From Bos javanicus (lineage: Eukaryota > Chordata > Mammalia > Artiodactyla > Bovidae): a stretch of 64,000 bases of DNA. Below are positions 54,792-64,000 of the stretch, piece after piece. Both the position numbers and the translations under genes were made by a program. Numbering within the stretch: position 1 is the stretch's first letter; every line of letters starts with the position of its first letter. Location of the stretch: NCBI RefSeq assembly GCF_032452875.1, contig NC_083878.1:58013378-58077377 (forward strand). The letters are read 5' to 3'. The notes beneath the pieces are model-generated. The model made no database searches. It was given only the letters and a program-made list of their open reading frames with translations, and was not told the DNA's origin.

Positions 54792-55299
54792 AGGAACCTG
54801 TAATATAGTAGCAGATACCTGACATTTGCACCTAGGTCTAATATAAGTAAATGTGCTTAAAGTTGCTTCATGTGGTTTGTGCTCACTATTTTTTGGTCCA
54901 GTACTGAAAATTTCTATAGTTCAACACTTTTAATCCTCCACTAACATTATGAGATAACACTTGCTATCATTTATGTGGAAACTAAAGCTAGAAGAGTAAG
55001 TTTTCCATGTCATAAGTATAACAGTGTGCTAAACGTGAATTCAATTCAAATAATCTAACATACAGTCTACTCAATTTCTATCATAAAAAATGAATGTTAT
55101 GATATAAATGCAGTACTATAAAATCATAAAAAGGTAGATTTCTGGTTGATGTTCTCTGAGAGGGTGTCAAGATAGATTTGCTCAAGTGTGTGCACCTCAC
55201 TCACTGCTTCTTCAATTGGGATATGCTTCCATGAAAACTTGAAAACAATCACATTGACATTACACTGGCAATACCAGTGATAATAGCAGCTTAAGTCAA
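54792..55299. other. AT-rich DNA, nothing recognised
   Basis: No gene or named repeat. Confidence 0.5.
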
Positions 55300-55310
55300 A
55301 AAAGACCCTC

Positions 55311-55490
55311 TGAGATTTCCCTGGTGTCACAGTGGATAAGAATTTGCCTACCAATGCAGGGGACATGGGTTCAATCCCTGGTCTGGGAAGATTCCACCTG
55401 CCATGGAGCAACTGAGTCTGGGTGCCGCAACTACTGATCCAGCACTTTAGAGCCAATAAGCCTAAAATAAATAAATACATAAATAATTTT
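55311..55490 (+). repeat. CHR-type tRNA SINE, forward, with TSD
   Basis: The head AGATTTCCCTGGTGTCACAG and GGGTTCAATCCCTGG are tRNA-derived; the body GAGCAACTGAGTCTGGGTGC with CAACTACTGA distinguishes the older cetartiodactyl CHR SINE from Bov-tA. An (AAAT)n-like tail follows. Flanks AAAAGACCCTC (55300-55310) and AAAAGGCCCTC (55491-55501) differ at one base. It is the only SINE of this type seen here. The 175-codon minus-strand frame at 55124-55651 runs through it and is not a gene. Confidence 0.82.
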
Positions 55491-55501
55491 AAAAGGCCCT
55501 C

Positions 55502-56299
55502 CAGATTCCACCTGGAGATTTCTCTTGGGTTATTTGCAGCATATCCACAAAAGACTAAATCCACAATTACAAAAATATATGGATAATGATAAGAAAGAAG
55601 AGGCAATATATTAAGCAATAATAACAAAACAAATGAATTATGAATGACCAAATGTTTTATGAAAATTCATTCAGAAGAGTAGTCAAGGAAATAGTAATTT
55701 AAAATGTAAAACATGTTCTAATGACACTAACAAAAAAGAATGAAAGATAAAAGTAAAGAGAGAGAGAAAGAGAGAGGAAGGGAGGAAGACAAGAACTGGA
55801 GGAGGTAGGGAAAGAAGGGAGAAGAGAGGGAGGGATAAAAAGAAAGAATGAACGGAAAGAAAGAACCTTTGGAGCTTCAACTATAACACAGACTTGAAAA
55901 TAAGTAACTTTCATATTTTATAGAGGAAAGAACAAAAGAATAATATAATCAAATGCCTATTTATAGTTCATGTTCTTTAATAAAGCAGTTTCACTTCTAT
56001 GAAGCAAAAGCATATACAAATGTTCAACCTTAATGAAATTGTTTTAAAACATATTGATGGACCTTCGTGAAACATTGAATATATAAATATAATTATTGAT
56101 ACACAGATATTTAAAATAAACAAATCTAAAACGTGTATACAAGCTTCTTGTTGTGGCCTCAGATGGATATGTATTGATTTTATTTGTCAGAATAAATATT
56201 ATTCACCATCATTTAAAAAAATAAAAAATGTCTCCCAATTCTTTGACTCTGTTTAATATATAACTCTATAACACTATACTATTTGTTAAGATTCTGATG
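55502..56299. other. AT-rich DNA with a purine tract
   Basis: No gene. It includes the purine-rich tract listed next; the minus-strand frames of 65-71 codons there are low-complexity Ser/Leu/Phe text. Confidence 0.5.
55741..55866. repeat. Polypurine (GA-rich) tract
   Basis: About 125 bases almost entirely of A and G on the plus strand, with GAGAGAGAAAGAGAGAGG and GGAAGGGAGGAAG segments and few pyrimidine breaks. Such tracts can form triplex DNA and are often polymorphic. Confidence 0.8.
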
Positions 56300-56612
56300 A
56301 AATAAATTGAACACAACACAAACAGATGGAAAGATATACTGTGCTCATAGACTGGAAGAATTAATATTGTTAAAATGACAATTTTACCCAAGACAATCTA
56401 CAGGTTTGTGCAATCCCTTTCAAAATGACAATAGCATTCTTTTTTGTAGAACTAGGAAAACAATTCTCAAATTTCTAAGGAAACACAAAAGACGCTGGAT
56501 AGCCAAAACAATATTGGGAAAAATCAAAGATGAAAGTATGATAATCTCTGATTTAAAACTATACCACAAAGTGGCAGTCATCAAAGCAGTGTGGAACTGA
56601 CACAAGAAAATT
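56300..56612 (+). mobile_element. L1 ORF2 fragment, forward
   Basis: Text such as TTAATATTGTTAAAATGACA, TTACCCAAGACAATCTACAG, TTTCTAAGGAAACACAAAAG and GATAGCCAAAACAATATTGG follows the conserved order of the L1 ORF2 region past the RT domain. The 64-codon frame 56406-56600 is part of it. Both ends are truncated. Confidence 0.8.
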
Positions 56613-56639
56613 TGTCACTAGATTTTTGCGTTCAGGGTA

Positions 56640-56754
56640 GATTTATGACATTTTATCCAAATTGTCAATAATTTTCTTACTTTTTGCTTATTTCCTAGTG
56701 ACATTCCATAGTAGGAACATTTCACAGTTTATTTTATTATGCACCTGTTGAAGG
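56640..56754 (-). mobile_element. Old L1 fragment, reverse (left part)
   Basis: CCTAGTGACATTCCATAGTA, CAGTTTATTTTATTATGCAC and CTGTTGAAGG match the antisense of an L1M-type ORF2 3' region. It continues beyond the BovB and a microsatellite at about 59710. Confidence 0.6.
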
Positions 56755-59608
56755 CGATAGAAGCAAGGTCCAATGCTGTAAAAAGCAATATTGCATAGGA
56801 ACCTGGAATGTCAGGTCCATGAATCAAGGCAAACTGGAAGTGGTCAAACAAGAGATGGCAAGAGTGAATGTCGACATTCTAGGAATCAGTGAACTAAAAT
56901 GGACTGGAATGGGTGAATTTCATTCAGATGACCATTATATCTAATACTGAGGAAGAAAGGGAGTAGCCATCATGGTCAACAAAAGAGTCCGAACTGCAGT
57001 ACTTGGGTGCAATCTCAAAAATGACAAAATGATCTCTGTTCGTTTCCAGGGCAAACCATTCAATATCACAGTAATCCAAGTCTATGCCCCAACCAGTAAC
57101 GCTGAAGAAGCTGAAGTTGAATGGTTCTATGAAGACCTACAAGACCTTATAGAACTAACACCCAAAAAAGATGTCCTTTTTATTATAGGGGACTGGAATG
57201 CAAAAGTAGGAAGTCAAGAAACACCTGGAGTAACAGGCAAATTTGGCCTTGGAATACAGAATGAAGCAGGGCAAAGACTAACAGAATTTTGCCAAGAAAA
57301 TGCACTGGTCATAACAAACACCCTCTTCCAATAACACAAGGGAAGACTCTATACATGGACATCACCAGATGGTCAACACTGAAATCAGATTGATTATATT
57401 CTTTGCAGCCAAAGATGGAGAAGCTCTATACAGTCAGCAAAAACAAGACCAGGAGCTGACTGTGGCTCAGATCATGAACTTCTTATTGCCAAATTCAGAC
57501 TTAAATTGAAGAAAGTAGGGAAAACCACTAGACCATTCAGGTATGACCTAAATCAAATCCCTTATGATTATACAGTGGAAGTGAGAAATAGATTTAAGGG
57601 CCTAGATTGGATAGATAGAGTGCCTGATGAACTATGTAATGAGGTTCGTGACATTGTACAGGAGACAGGGATCAAGACCATCCCCATGGAAAAGAAATGC
57701 AAAAAAGCAAAATGGCTCTCTGAGGAGGCCTTACAAACAGCTGTGCAAAGAAGAGAAGTGAAAGCAAAGGAGAAAAGGAAAGATATAAGCATGAGAATGC
57801 AGAGTTCCAAAGAAGAGCAAGAAGAGATAAGAAAGCCTTCTTCAGCAATCAATGCAAAGAAATAGAGGAAAACAACAGAATGAGAAAGACTAGAGATCTC
57901 TTCAAAAAAATTAGAGATACCAAGGGAACATTTCATGCAAAGATGGGCTCGATAAAGGACAGAAATGGTATGGACCTAACAGAAGCAGAAGATATTAAGA
58001 AGAGGTGGCAAGAATACACAGAAGAACTGTACAGAAAAGATCTTCATGACCCAGATAATCATGATGATGTGATCACTGACCTAGAGACAGACATCCTGGA
58101 ATGCGAAGTCAAGTGGGCCTTAGAAAGCATCACTATGAACAAAGCTAGTGGAGGTGATGGAATTCCAGTTGAGCTCTTTCAAATCCTGAAAGATGATGCT
58201 GTGAAAGTGGTGCACTCAATATACCAGCAAATTTGGAAAACTCAGCAGTGGCCACAGGACTGGAAAAGGTCAGTTTTCATTCCAATCCCAAAGAAAGGCA
58301 ATGCCAAAGAATGCTCAAACTACTGCACAATTGCACTCATCTCACACTATTAAAGTAGTGCTCAAAATTCTCCAAGCCAGGCTTCAGCAATATGTGAACC
58401 GTGAACTTCCAGATGTTCAAGCTGGTTTTAGAAAAGGCAGAGGAACCAGAGATCAAATTGCCAACATCCGCTGGATCATGGAAAAAGCAAGAGAGTTCCA
58501 GGAAAACATGTATTTCTGGTTTATTGACTATGCCAAAGCCTTTGACTGTGTGGATCCCAATAAACTGTGGACAATTCTGAAAGAGATGGGAATACCAGAC
58601 CACCTGACCTGCCTCTTGAGAAATCTGTATGCAGGTCAGGAAGCAAAAGTTAGAACTGGATATGGAACAACAGACTGGTTCTAAATAGGAGAAGGAGTGT
58701 GTCAAGGTTGTATATTGTCATCCTGCTTATTTAACTTATATGCAGAGTACATTATGAGAAACGCTGGGCTGGAGGAAGGACAAGCTGGAATCAAAATTGC
58801 AGGGAGAAATATCAATAACCTCAGATATGCAGATGACACCTCCCTTATGGCAGAAATTGAAGAAGAATTAAAGAGCCTCTTGAAAATGAAAGAGAAGAGT
58901 GAAAACGTTGGCTTAAAGCTCAACATTCAGAAAACGAAGATCATGGCATCTGGTCCCATCACTTCATGGCAAATAGATGGGGAAACATTGGAAATAGTGG
59001 CTGACTTTATTTTCCTGGGCTCCAAAATCACTGCAGATGGTGATCGCATCCATGAAATTAAAAGAGACTTATTCCTTGGAAGGAAAGTTATGAAAAACCT
59101 AGATAGCATATTAAAAAGCAGAGACATTATTTTGCCAACAAAGGTCTGTCTAGTCAAGGCCATGGTTTTTTCAGTGGTCATGTATGGATGCGAGAGTTGT
59201 ACTATAAAGAAAGCTAAGCACCGAAGAATTGATGCTTTTGAACTGTGGTGTTGGAGAAGACTCTTGAGAGTCCCTTGGACTGAAAGGAGAGCCAACCAGT
59301 CCATCCTAAAGGAGGTCAGTTCTGGGTGTTCATTGGAAAGACTGATGCTGAAGCTGAAACTCCAATACTTTGGCCACCTGATGCGAAGAGCTGACTCATT
59401 TGAAAAGACCCCAATGCTGGGAAAGATTGAGGGCAGGAGGAGAAGCAGATGACAGAGGATGAGATAGTTGGATGGCATCACCGACTCTATGGTTATGGGT
59501 TTGGGTGGACTGCGGGAGTTGATGATTGACAGGGAGGCCTGGCGTGCTGCGGTTCATGGGGTTGCAAAGAGTTAGACACGACTGAGCAACTGAACTGAAC
59601 TGAACTGA
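56755..59608 (+). mobile_element. BovB LINE, forward, about 2.85 kb, best-preserved copy
   Basis: Starts at GATAGAAGCAAGGTCCAATG, just upstream of the ORF2 start, and runs uninterrupted to ACTGAACTGAACTGAACTGA. It has no nested insertion and small indels only. It was inserted into the old L1; no clean TSD is visible. Confidence 0.95.
56820..59452 (+). pseudogene. BovB ORF2 relic, nearly complete
   Basis: Order: endonuclease N-terminus at 56820, disrupted near 56942-56950 by a stop and a small deletion; 120-codon frame 56972-57334 with intact GDWNAKVG (57188-57211), closed by a CAA-to-TAA type stop; endonuclease C-terminus with SDH near 57465; linker 57506-57865, ended by a frameshift; RT N-terminal part 57880-58353; RT blocks 58301-58684 with FIDYAKAFDCVD; a stop at about 58681; then 251 codons (58697-59452) with YADD at 58826-58837 and the post-[13 protein letters not shown] segment. 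About four to five point lesions separate it from an open frame, so it is inactive but the least decayed. Confidence 0.9.
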
Positions 59609-59657
59609 TGTATATGTATGTATGTATAAGGGTTATGCATATATACATACATACATT
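59609..59657. repeat. Imperfect palindromic tetranucleotide microsatellite
   Basis: TGTATATGTATGTATGTATA is followed, after a short spacer around AAGGGTTATGCA, by TATATACATACATACAT, the reverse complement. It follows the BovB 3' tail directly and could fold as a hairpin. Confidence 0.75.
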
Positions 59658-59709
59658 TGTCAATATATGCATTCACTAATTATTTTCATGCTATGTATGT
59701 ATAAGAATT

Positions 59710-59960
59710 ATTTAAGCATTCATGATTGAAGGACACCATTGTTTTTAGTTTTGAGCTACTACAAATAGTTCTACTCTGAACATTCAGTTACAGGTTTTTG
59801 TATGAACATAGGTTTTTTATTTCTCTAGGCTAAATGCTTCAGAGTGCAATTACTGGATCATGAGGTCAATTACCACTGTTCTCACATGTAGAATTCACTT
59901 AAATTCTCATTCTATGAGCACAAAAAAATAACTAACATATGCTTCTTCATAGTGAAAATA
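59710..59960 (-). mobile_element. Old L1 fragment, reverse (right part)
   Basis: TGATTGAAGGACACCATTG, GAACATTCAGTTACAGGTTT, TGTATGAACATAGGTTTTTT and GTGCAATTACTGGATCATGA follow the antisense order of an L1M ORF2 3' region and continue the piece left of the BovB. Confidence 0.65.
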
Positions 59961-60348
59961 TATAAATAAAGATAACTTTTACCTTTAATTTTAGCTGTTC
60001 TCTTTAAAAATAAAGTGGTTCATCAATAAGTTGTAAAGAATTTCTTGATCATATGTTCAGTACTCAATTGGGAAGAGTTGAAAATGCATAAGACCAACTT
60101 CATATTTTATGGTAGATAGTAATTTGTATGCTAAAGTATGGTCATATCACAAAATAGTATAGCTTTTCCAAACACCAACTGAAGTCCATTGGAGAGGTGA
60201 GTCAATGAGCCTTTTGCATTAATAATGAAAGAAAATAAAGTGTGAGTCTAGAAACAATGCTTTCCAAAATATGATATGCAATCCATTTCTAGGTATACAA
60301 ATCTCTCATTTTAAATAGATTTTGCCAGTTTTTTCATAGTTAATAAAG
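59961..60348. other. AT-rich DNA, nothing recognised
   Basis: No gene or named repeat. Confidence 0.5.
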
Positions 60349-60539
60349 TGAAGTGAAAGTCACTCAGTCATGTCTGACTCTGTGACCCATGCACTACACA
60401 GTCCGTGGAATTCTCCAGGCCAGAATACTGGGGTGGGTTGCCGTTCTCTTCTCCAGGGGATCTTCCCAATCCATGGATCAAACCCAAGTCTCCCACACTG
60501 CAAGCAGATTCTTTACCAGCTGAGCCACCAGTGAAGTCC
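60349..60539 (-). repeat. Bov-tA SINE, reverse
   Basis: Complete reverse copy from GTGAAGTGAAAGTCACTCAG to the tRNA-like head (TTTACCAGCTGAGCCACCAG). It has small deletions near 60382-60400. Confidence 0.9.
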
Positions 60540-62157
60540 ACCATTAATATAACATAAGAATGAAGAAGGAGAGAAGAAAAAATGTGTTTTATAGAAACTT
60601 AGAAATACTAAAGTTTTTTTGCACAAATTTTTTCTCCTTTACAAAATAAGAGTATCGCATAAAATAATACCCACCTATGAATGTTACTAATGAAATAAGA
60701 AACAGAAATCTCTATGTTATAAAAATTAGGGGCCTTTGAGATATAAGGCAGAAATGTTACCCATGTGCTTATAACACTGAAAAATAATTATTAGTGATAG
60801 AAAACACTGAACTCTAACATTTTAATACCAATTTTTTTCATTAACCAGCATGTCTGAATAGTACCCTCCCCCAAACCCATAAATGACTCTGAAATAATCT
60901 CATATTAATGAGCTTCAATTAGATACTTAAATAATACCTAGATGACTACAACATTACTTAGAAAAGAAACACGCCTCTCAAACTAATTAGAGTCTTGAAT
61001 GACATTGAAAGAGGGAGCTGGTTAAATCATTTTCTCCTGCACTAGATTTAATTGACATAGATATAATGCCAGTGATAATTTTATGCAATTGCAAGATCAA
61101 GAGGTTAACACATCTGGCAGTAAGGCAGAGATTTTCTTTCTCCAGCATGTTGAATAAACCTTTCTAATCCTTTTCCTTTAGCGTTCCCTTATTTCCAGGC
61201 TTCAGTTTAATAAAAGGCTAGAAAAATCAAGATTCCATTAGGCTTCTCAAAGCTCAAGCATAGAGGAAAAAAAATATGCTATCTCAGAGAGGTTGTGGCT
61301 CAGAATCATTAAAAAAGACTAATGGCAAGATCATAGGGCTAACTTTACAATTCCCCCTGAGGATCTCAAGAGGCACCCTCTCTCATAGTAAACACTTGAT
61401 CTATTTTCATCTTGCTTCCAAATCACCAAAACAGAGGCAGGAATCCAAAAGGGATTGGATGATTATAGTTTACAAGGTGCTGCAAAATGTTTCATCGGAT
61501 GTTCAATTTGTCCTGCATTTGGTGCTTGTTTATATATTTACAAGTTATCCTAAAACCTTGCTATATAGAACTAAGGTATTCCGATATAATAACTTCTACA
61601 GTATGTTTCCTGAAACATTTTAACATTTTGTAATTTAAAATTGTGATGGTCTATCTAGACCATTTGGTGGAGGCTATGAAAAGAATAACTTATTAAAGCC
61701 TTTGAAATAAGCCAAATGACTATAAATGAAAAAAAATCCTTTTTACTTTTTTTAAATTATAAGTTAAAAACTGCAGAGCTCAAGCAAGTCTTGAGTCTGG
61801 GCCCTGGGAAATTTCTGCTATCCTTTAGTTTATTTTATGCTTTTCATTCTAACACCTTGAATAAAATGCCTAGTTCATAATTTTGTTTCTTTCTTCAATC
61901 TTGGTCAATATTATAGATATTGATATACAACATTCTCATTTTTATTATTTTCTAAGGCTTCTGTAATTATGGTTTTTATTGACCCTTAGAACCAAGAATC
62001 CTTTAATTGAATGTTTTCTTAAATTTTGATTTAACTATCTTTCACCATTACTCTATTTTTCTAACCATATTTTAATTTGGATACATAGTGAAAATCTAAT
62101 ATAGTCTCTGATATGCCTCATTTTAAAAATTTATTGAGTTTTTCTTTGTGGTCTAAA
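60540..62157. other. Repeat-poor DNA, no gene established
   Basis: About 1.6 kb with no mobile element I recognise. The 115-codon plus frame 61276-61623 (starts MLSQRGCGSESLKKTNGKII) is the longest non-repeat frame nearby. It has no recognised domain, no signal peptide and no clear splice or promoter context, so I do not call it a gene. The part around 60960-61270 is less AT-biased and could be conserved non-coding DNA. Confidence 0.5.
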
Positions 62158-62170
62158 GTATAATTACTTT

Positions 62171-62280
62171 ATTATTATTTTTTTTTTTAGTTTTCTTTTT
62201 TTTTTTTAATTTTATTTTATTTTTAAACTTTACAATATTGTATTAGTTTTGCCAAATATCGAAATGAATCCACCACAGGT
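62171..62280 (-). mobile_element. L1 3'-end micro-insertion, reverse, with 13-base TSD
   Basis: Poly-T and TTTTATTTTATTTTTAAAC, then TTTACAATATTGTATTAGTT, TTGCCAAATATCGAAATGAA and CCACCACAGG: the last about 100 bases of an artiodactyl L1, reversed. Exact duplication GTATAATTACTTT at 62158-62170 and 62281-62293. Same 3' end as at 11335-11455. Confidence 0.92.
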
Positions 62281-62564
62281 GTATAATTACTTTTTTAACT
62301 AATAGGCCATGGAAATTAGAAAGGCAAGTTGTAGAGTACATTAATATATAAGTATTTATTCTTTTGACTCTATTCTTTAAACAAATATAGAAAAAATTAT
62401 GCTGGATTTATTAAGTTCTCTGAAATCAAACAATATAATCAGCAATATGCTTCTTTTTTATCTTAATAGCATTATCTCAATAATAAAGTGATAAAAATAG
62501 TAAATTGTTGAATATATAAGTGCAATTCCATATAATACAATATACTACACATATAATAGCAAAC

Positions 62565-62665
62565 TCCAGTAGATAGTGAAGGACAGGGAAGCCTGGTGTG
62601 CTGCAGTCCACGGCGTAGCAAAGAGTCAGACTATGACTGAGCAACAAAACAATAACAATAATAGA
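62565..62665 (+). mobile_element. BovB or Bov-tA 3' terminal fragment
   Basis: GTGAAGGACAGGGAAGCCTG, GTGTGCTGCAGTCCACGG, AGCAAAGAGTCAGAC and GACTGAGCAACAAAACAATA: the terminal about 100 bases shared by BovB and related SINEs, with an AACAAT-like tail. Confidence 0.82.
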
Positions 62666-62754
62666 ATAATACACAGCCATTAAAACTCATGGTATAAAGA
62701 ACATTACTATGAATTTTATTAAGTGAGAAAAGCAGATTGAAAGAGTACACAAAT

Positions 62755-62898
62755 GGGGAGGGAGGTGGTAGGGGGGTTCAGGATGGGGAACATGTGTACA
62801 CCCGTGGCGGATTCATGTTGATGTACGGCAAAACCAATACAATACTCTAAAGTAATTAGCCTCCAAGTAAAATAAATAAACTTAAATTTTAAAAAAAC
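62755..62898 (+). mobile_element. L1 3' end, forward
   Basis: GGGGAGGGAGGTGGTAGGGG, TTCAGGATGGGGAACATGTG, GTGGCGGATTCATGTTGATG, GGCAAAACCAATACAATAC, AATTAGCCTCCAAGTAAAAT and an A-rich tail. It is the 3' terminus of an artiodactyl L1 and a subfamily different from the one at 11335. L1 ORF2-like text such as ACACAGCCATTAAAACTCAT lies just upstream (62670-62700), so the insertion may extend further left. Confidence 0.88.
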
Positions 62899-63257
62899 AA
62901 AAAACAATGCTTCTTGCTTTTCTTTGTAATACCCCAAAGTATGGGTAACACATTTAGTCACACTACCTGAAATTTTAATTTGAGAACAGTATATGATAGC
63001 AACTATGTAAGCAACAGTGTAATATAATTTCAGGAAATGAAATGTGATTCTTTCTTTGTCTCTTCTTTCTTCCTTTTCTCCTCCACCTCTTCCTTCTATT
63101 TTTCATTATTGATGGAGGAAAGGAGAATGATTTGAATTTATCAATGATAAAGAAATCAGGAAGACAGTGGCACAAAGATCTTATTCTGAATCCATTGAAA
63201 TGAGATGTATGATAAGTACATTTAACTAAGATTCTTAGGGGAAGGTTCAACTCTCCA
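62899..63257. other. Intergenic DNA, nothing recognised
   Basis: No gene. A CT-rich patch lies at about 63050-63100; the minus-strand frame through it is low complexity. Confidence 0.5.
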
Positions 63258-63526
63258 CTGGAAAAGGAAATGGCAACCCACTCCAGTATTCCTGCCTAGA
63301 GAATCCTGTGGACAGAGGAGCCTGGTGAGCCTCTGTGCATAGGGTCGCACAGAGTCGGACACGAATGAAGCGACTTAGCATGCATGCATGCTTTGGAGAA
63401 GGAAATGGCAACCCTCTCCAGTATTCTTTCTGGAGAATCCCAGGGATGGAGGAGCCTGATGGGCTGCTATCTGTGGGGTTGCACAGCGTTGGACATGACT
63501 GAAGCAACTTAGCAGCAGCAGCAGCA
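63258..63526 (+). repeat. BOV-A2 SINE, complete, forward
   Basis: Two similar monomers: CTGGAAAAGGAAATGGCAAC to GAAGCGACTTAGC, linker ATGCATGCATGCTTTGG, and GAGAAGGAAATGGCAACCC to the (GCA)n tail. Both monomers end in the GAAGC(G/A)ACTTAGC form. Flanks CAACTCTCCACT and CAAATCTCCATT are a possible decayed TSD. Confidence 0.9.
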
Positions 63527-63617
63527 AATCTCCATTAGTGCAAAATTTGAAACAATATGAGACTATTTTTAGGACTTGAGAAAGGATAGAGAAGAAGACA
63601 ATGTGCTGTGTGGTGTG

Positions 63618-63827
63618 CTGCGCTTAGTCTCTCAATCATGTCAGACTCTTTGAGACCCCATGGACTGTAGCCTGCCAGGCTCCTCTGCTCATGGGGATTC
63701 TCCAGGCAAGAATACTGGAATGGGTTGCCATGCCCTCCTTCAGGGAATCTTCCCAACCCAGAGATTGAATTCAGGTCTCCCACATTTGCAGGCAGATTCT
63801 TTACTGTCTGAGCCACGAGGGAAGCCA
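63618..63827 (-). repeat. Bov-tA SINE, reverse
   Basis: Complete reverse copy from CTGCGCTTAGTCTCTCAATC to TGAGCCACGAGGGAAGCC. Frames on both strands here are incidental. Confidence 0.9.
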
Positions 63828-63858
63828 AACCTTGAGGGTATTACCTTTTAATCATTTA

Positions 63859-64000
63859 TTGTTTCAGCTGTGTCCTACTTTTGTGACCCCACGGACTGCA
63901 GCACGCCAGACTTCCCTGTCCTTCACCATCTCCGGGAGTTGTTCAAATTCATGTCCACTGAGTCAGTGATGCCATCCAACAATCTCATCCTCTGTTGTCC
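63859..64000 (-). mobile_element. BovB LINE 3' end, reverse, runs off the window
   Basis: TTGTTTCAGCTGTGTCCTAC, GGACTGCAGCACGCCAGAC, ATTCATGTCCACTGAGTCAG and ATCCAACAATCTCATCC: an older-type BovB 3' end without the GAACT repeat, continuing past 64000. Confidence 0.87.

Noticed and set aside
55124..55651. 175-codon minus-strand frame with hydrophobic segments
   Set aside because: It passes straight through the antisense of a CHR SINE with its TSD; the hydrophobic start is AT-rich chance text.

Overview
This window is nuclear DNA from a ruminant, most likely a bovid such as cattle, bison or buffalo. The evidence is the repeat content: many copies of the RTE-type LINE BovB (3' ends in repeated GAACT or GATCT units), its derived SINEs Bov-tA and BOV-A2, artiodactyl L1 3' ends, one CHR-type tRNA SINE and one ruminant betaretrovirus-like LTR. 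I find no protein-coding host gene, no functional RNA gene, no CRISPR array and nothing prokaryotic. The longer open frames are almost all BovB or L1 coding relics, or chance frames through SINEs and LTR.

Layout. 1-3.6 kb: AT-rich DNA with small SINE and BovB scraps. 3.6-8.1 kb: a reverse L1 (start of ORF2, ORF1, 5'UTR) carrying a Bov-tA, a 5'-inverted BovB and a solo ERV LTR that contains a BovB scrap. 8.2-11.3 kb: old L1, two SINEs, AT-rich DNA. 11.3-14.0 kb: forward BovB interrupted by a tiny L1 3' end. 14-20.9 kb: mostly unrecognised, with a reverse BovB at 16.5-18.0 kb. 20.9-24.1 and 26.1-28.9 kb: two long forward BovB copies around an old L1. 29.0-36.8 kb: a reverse L1 holding a near-full-length reverse BovB (30.2-35.0 kb), which holds a smaller forward BovB and SINEs. 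37-42.4 kb: L1 3' end, SINEs, two truncated BovB. 42.4-46.3 kb: the longest repeat-poor stretch. 46.3-52.5 kb: BOV-A2, an old repeat, a reverse L1 with a BovB inside, then a second 5'-inverted BovB. 54.2-54.8 kb: two BOV-A2 in tandem sharing one target site. 56.8-59.6 kb: the best-preserved forward BovB. 60.3-64 kb: SINEs, two L1 3' ends and a BovB end running off the window.

How the parts relate. BovB encodes an APE-type endonuclease and a reverse transcriptase; the SINEs share 3' sequence with BovB and are thought to use its machinery. No BovB here has an intact ORF2: each is broken by stops, frameshifts or deletions. The history can be read from target-site duplications (TSDs), many of which I located by eye. 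I found no undescribed biological system. The most interesting items are a BovB 5' region resembling the ruminant L1 5'UTR, an LTR that integrated already carrying a BovB piece, two 5'-inverted BovB insertions with TSDs, and a BovB-in-BovB-in-L1 nest. Family names come from memory of consensus sequences; no database search was run and boundaries without TSDs are accurate to roughly 10-30 bases.
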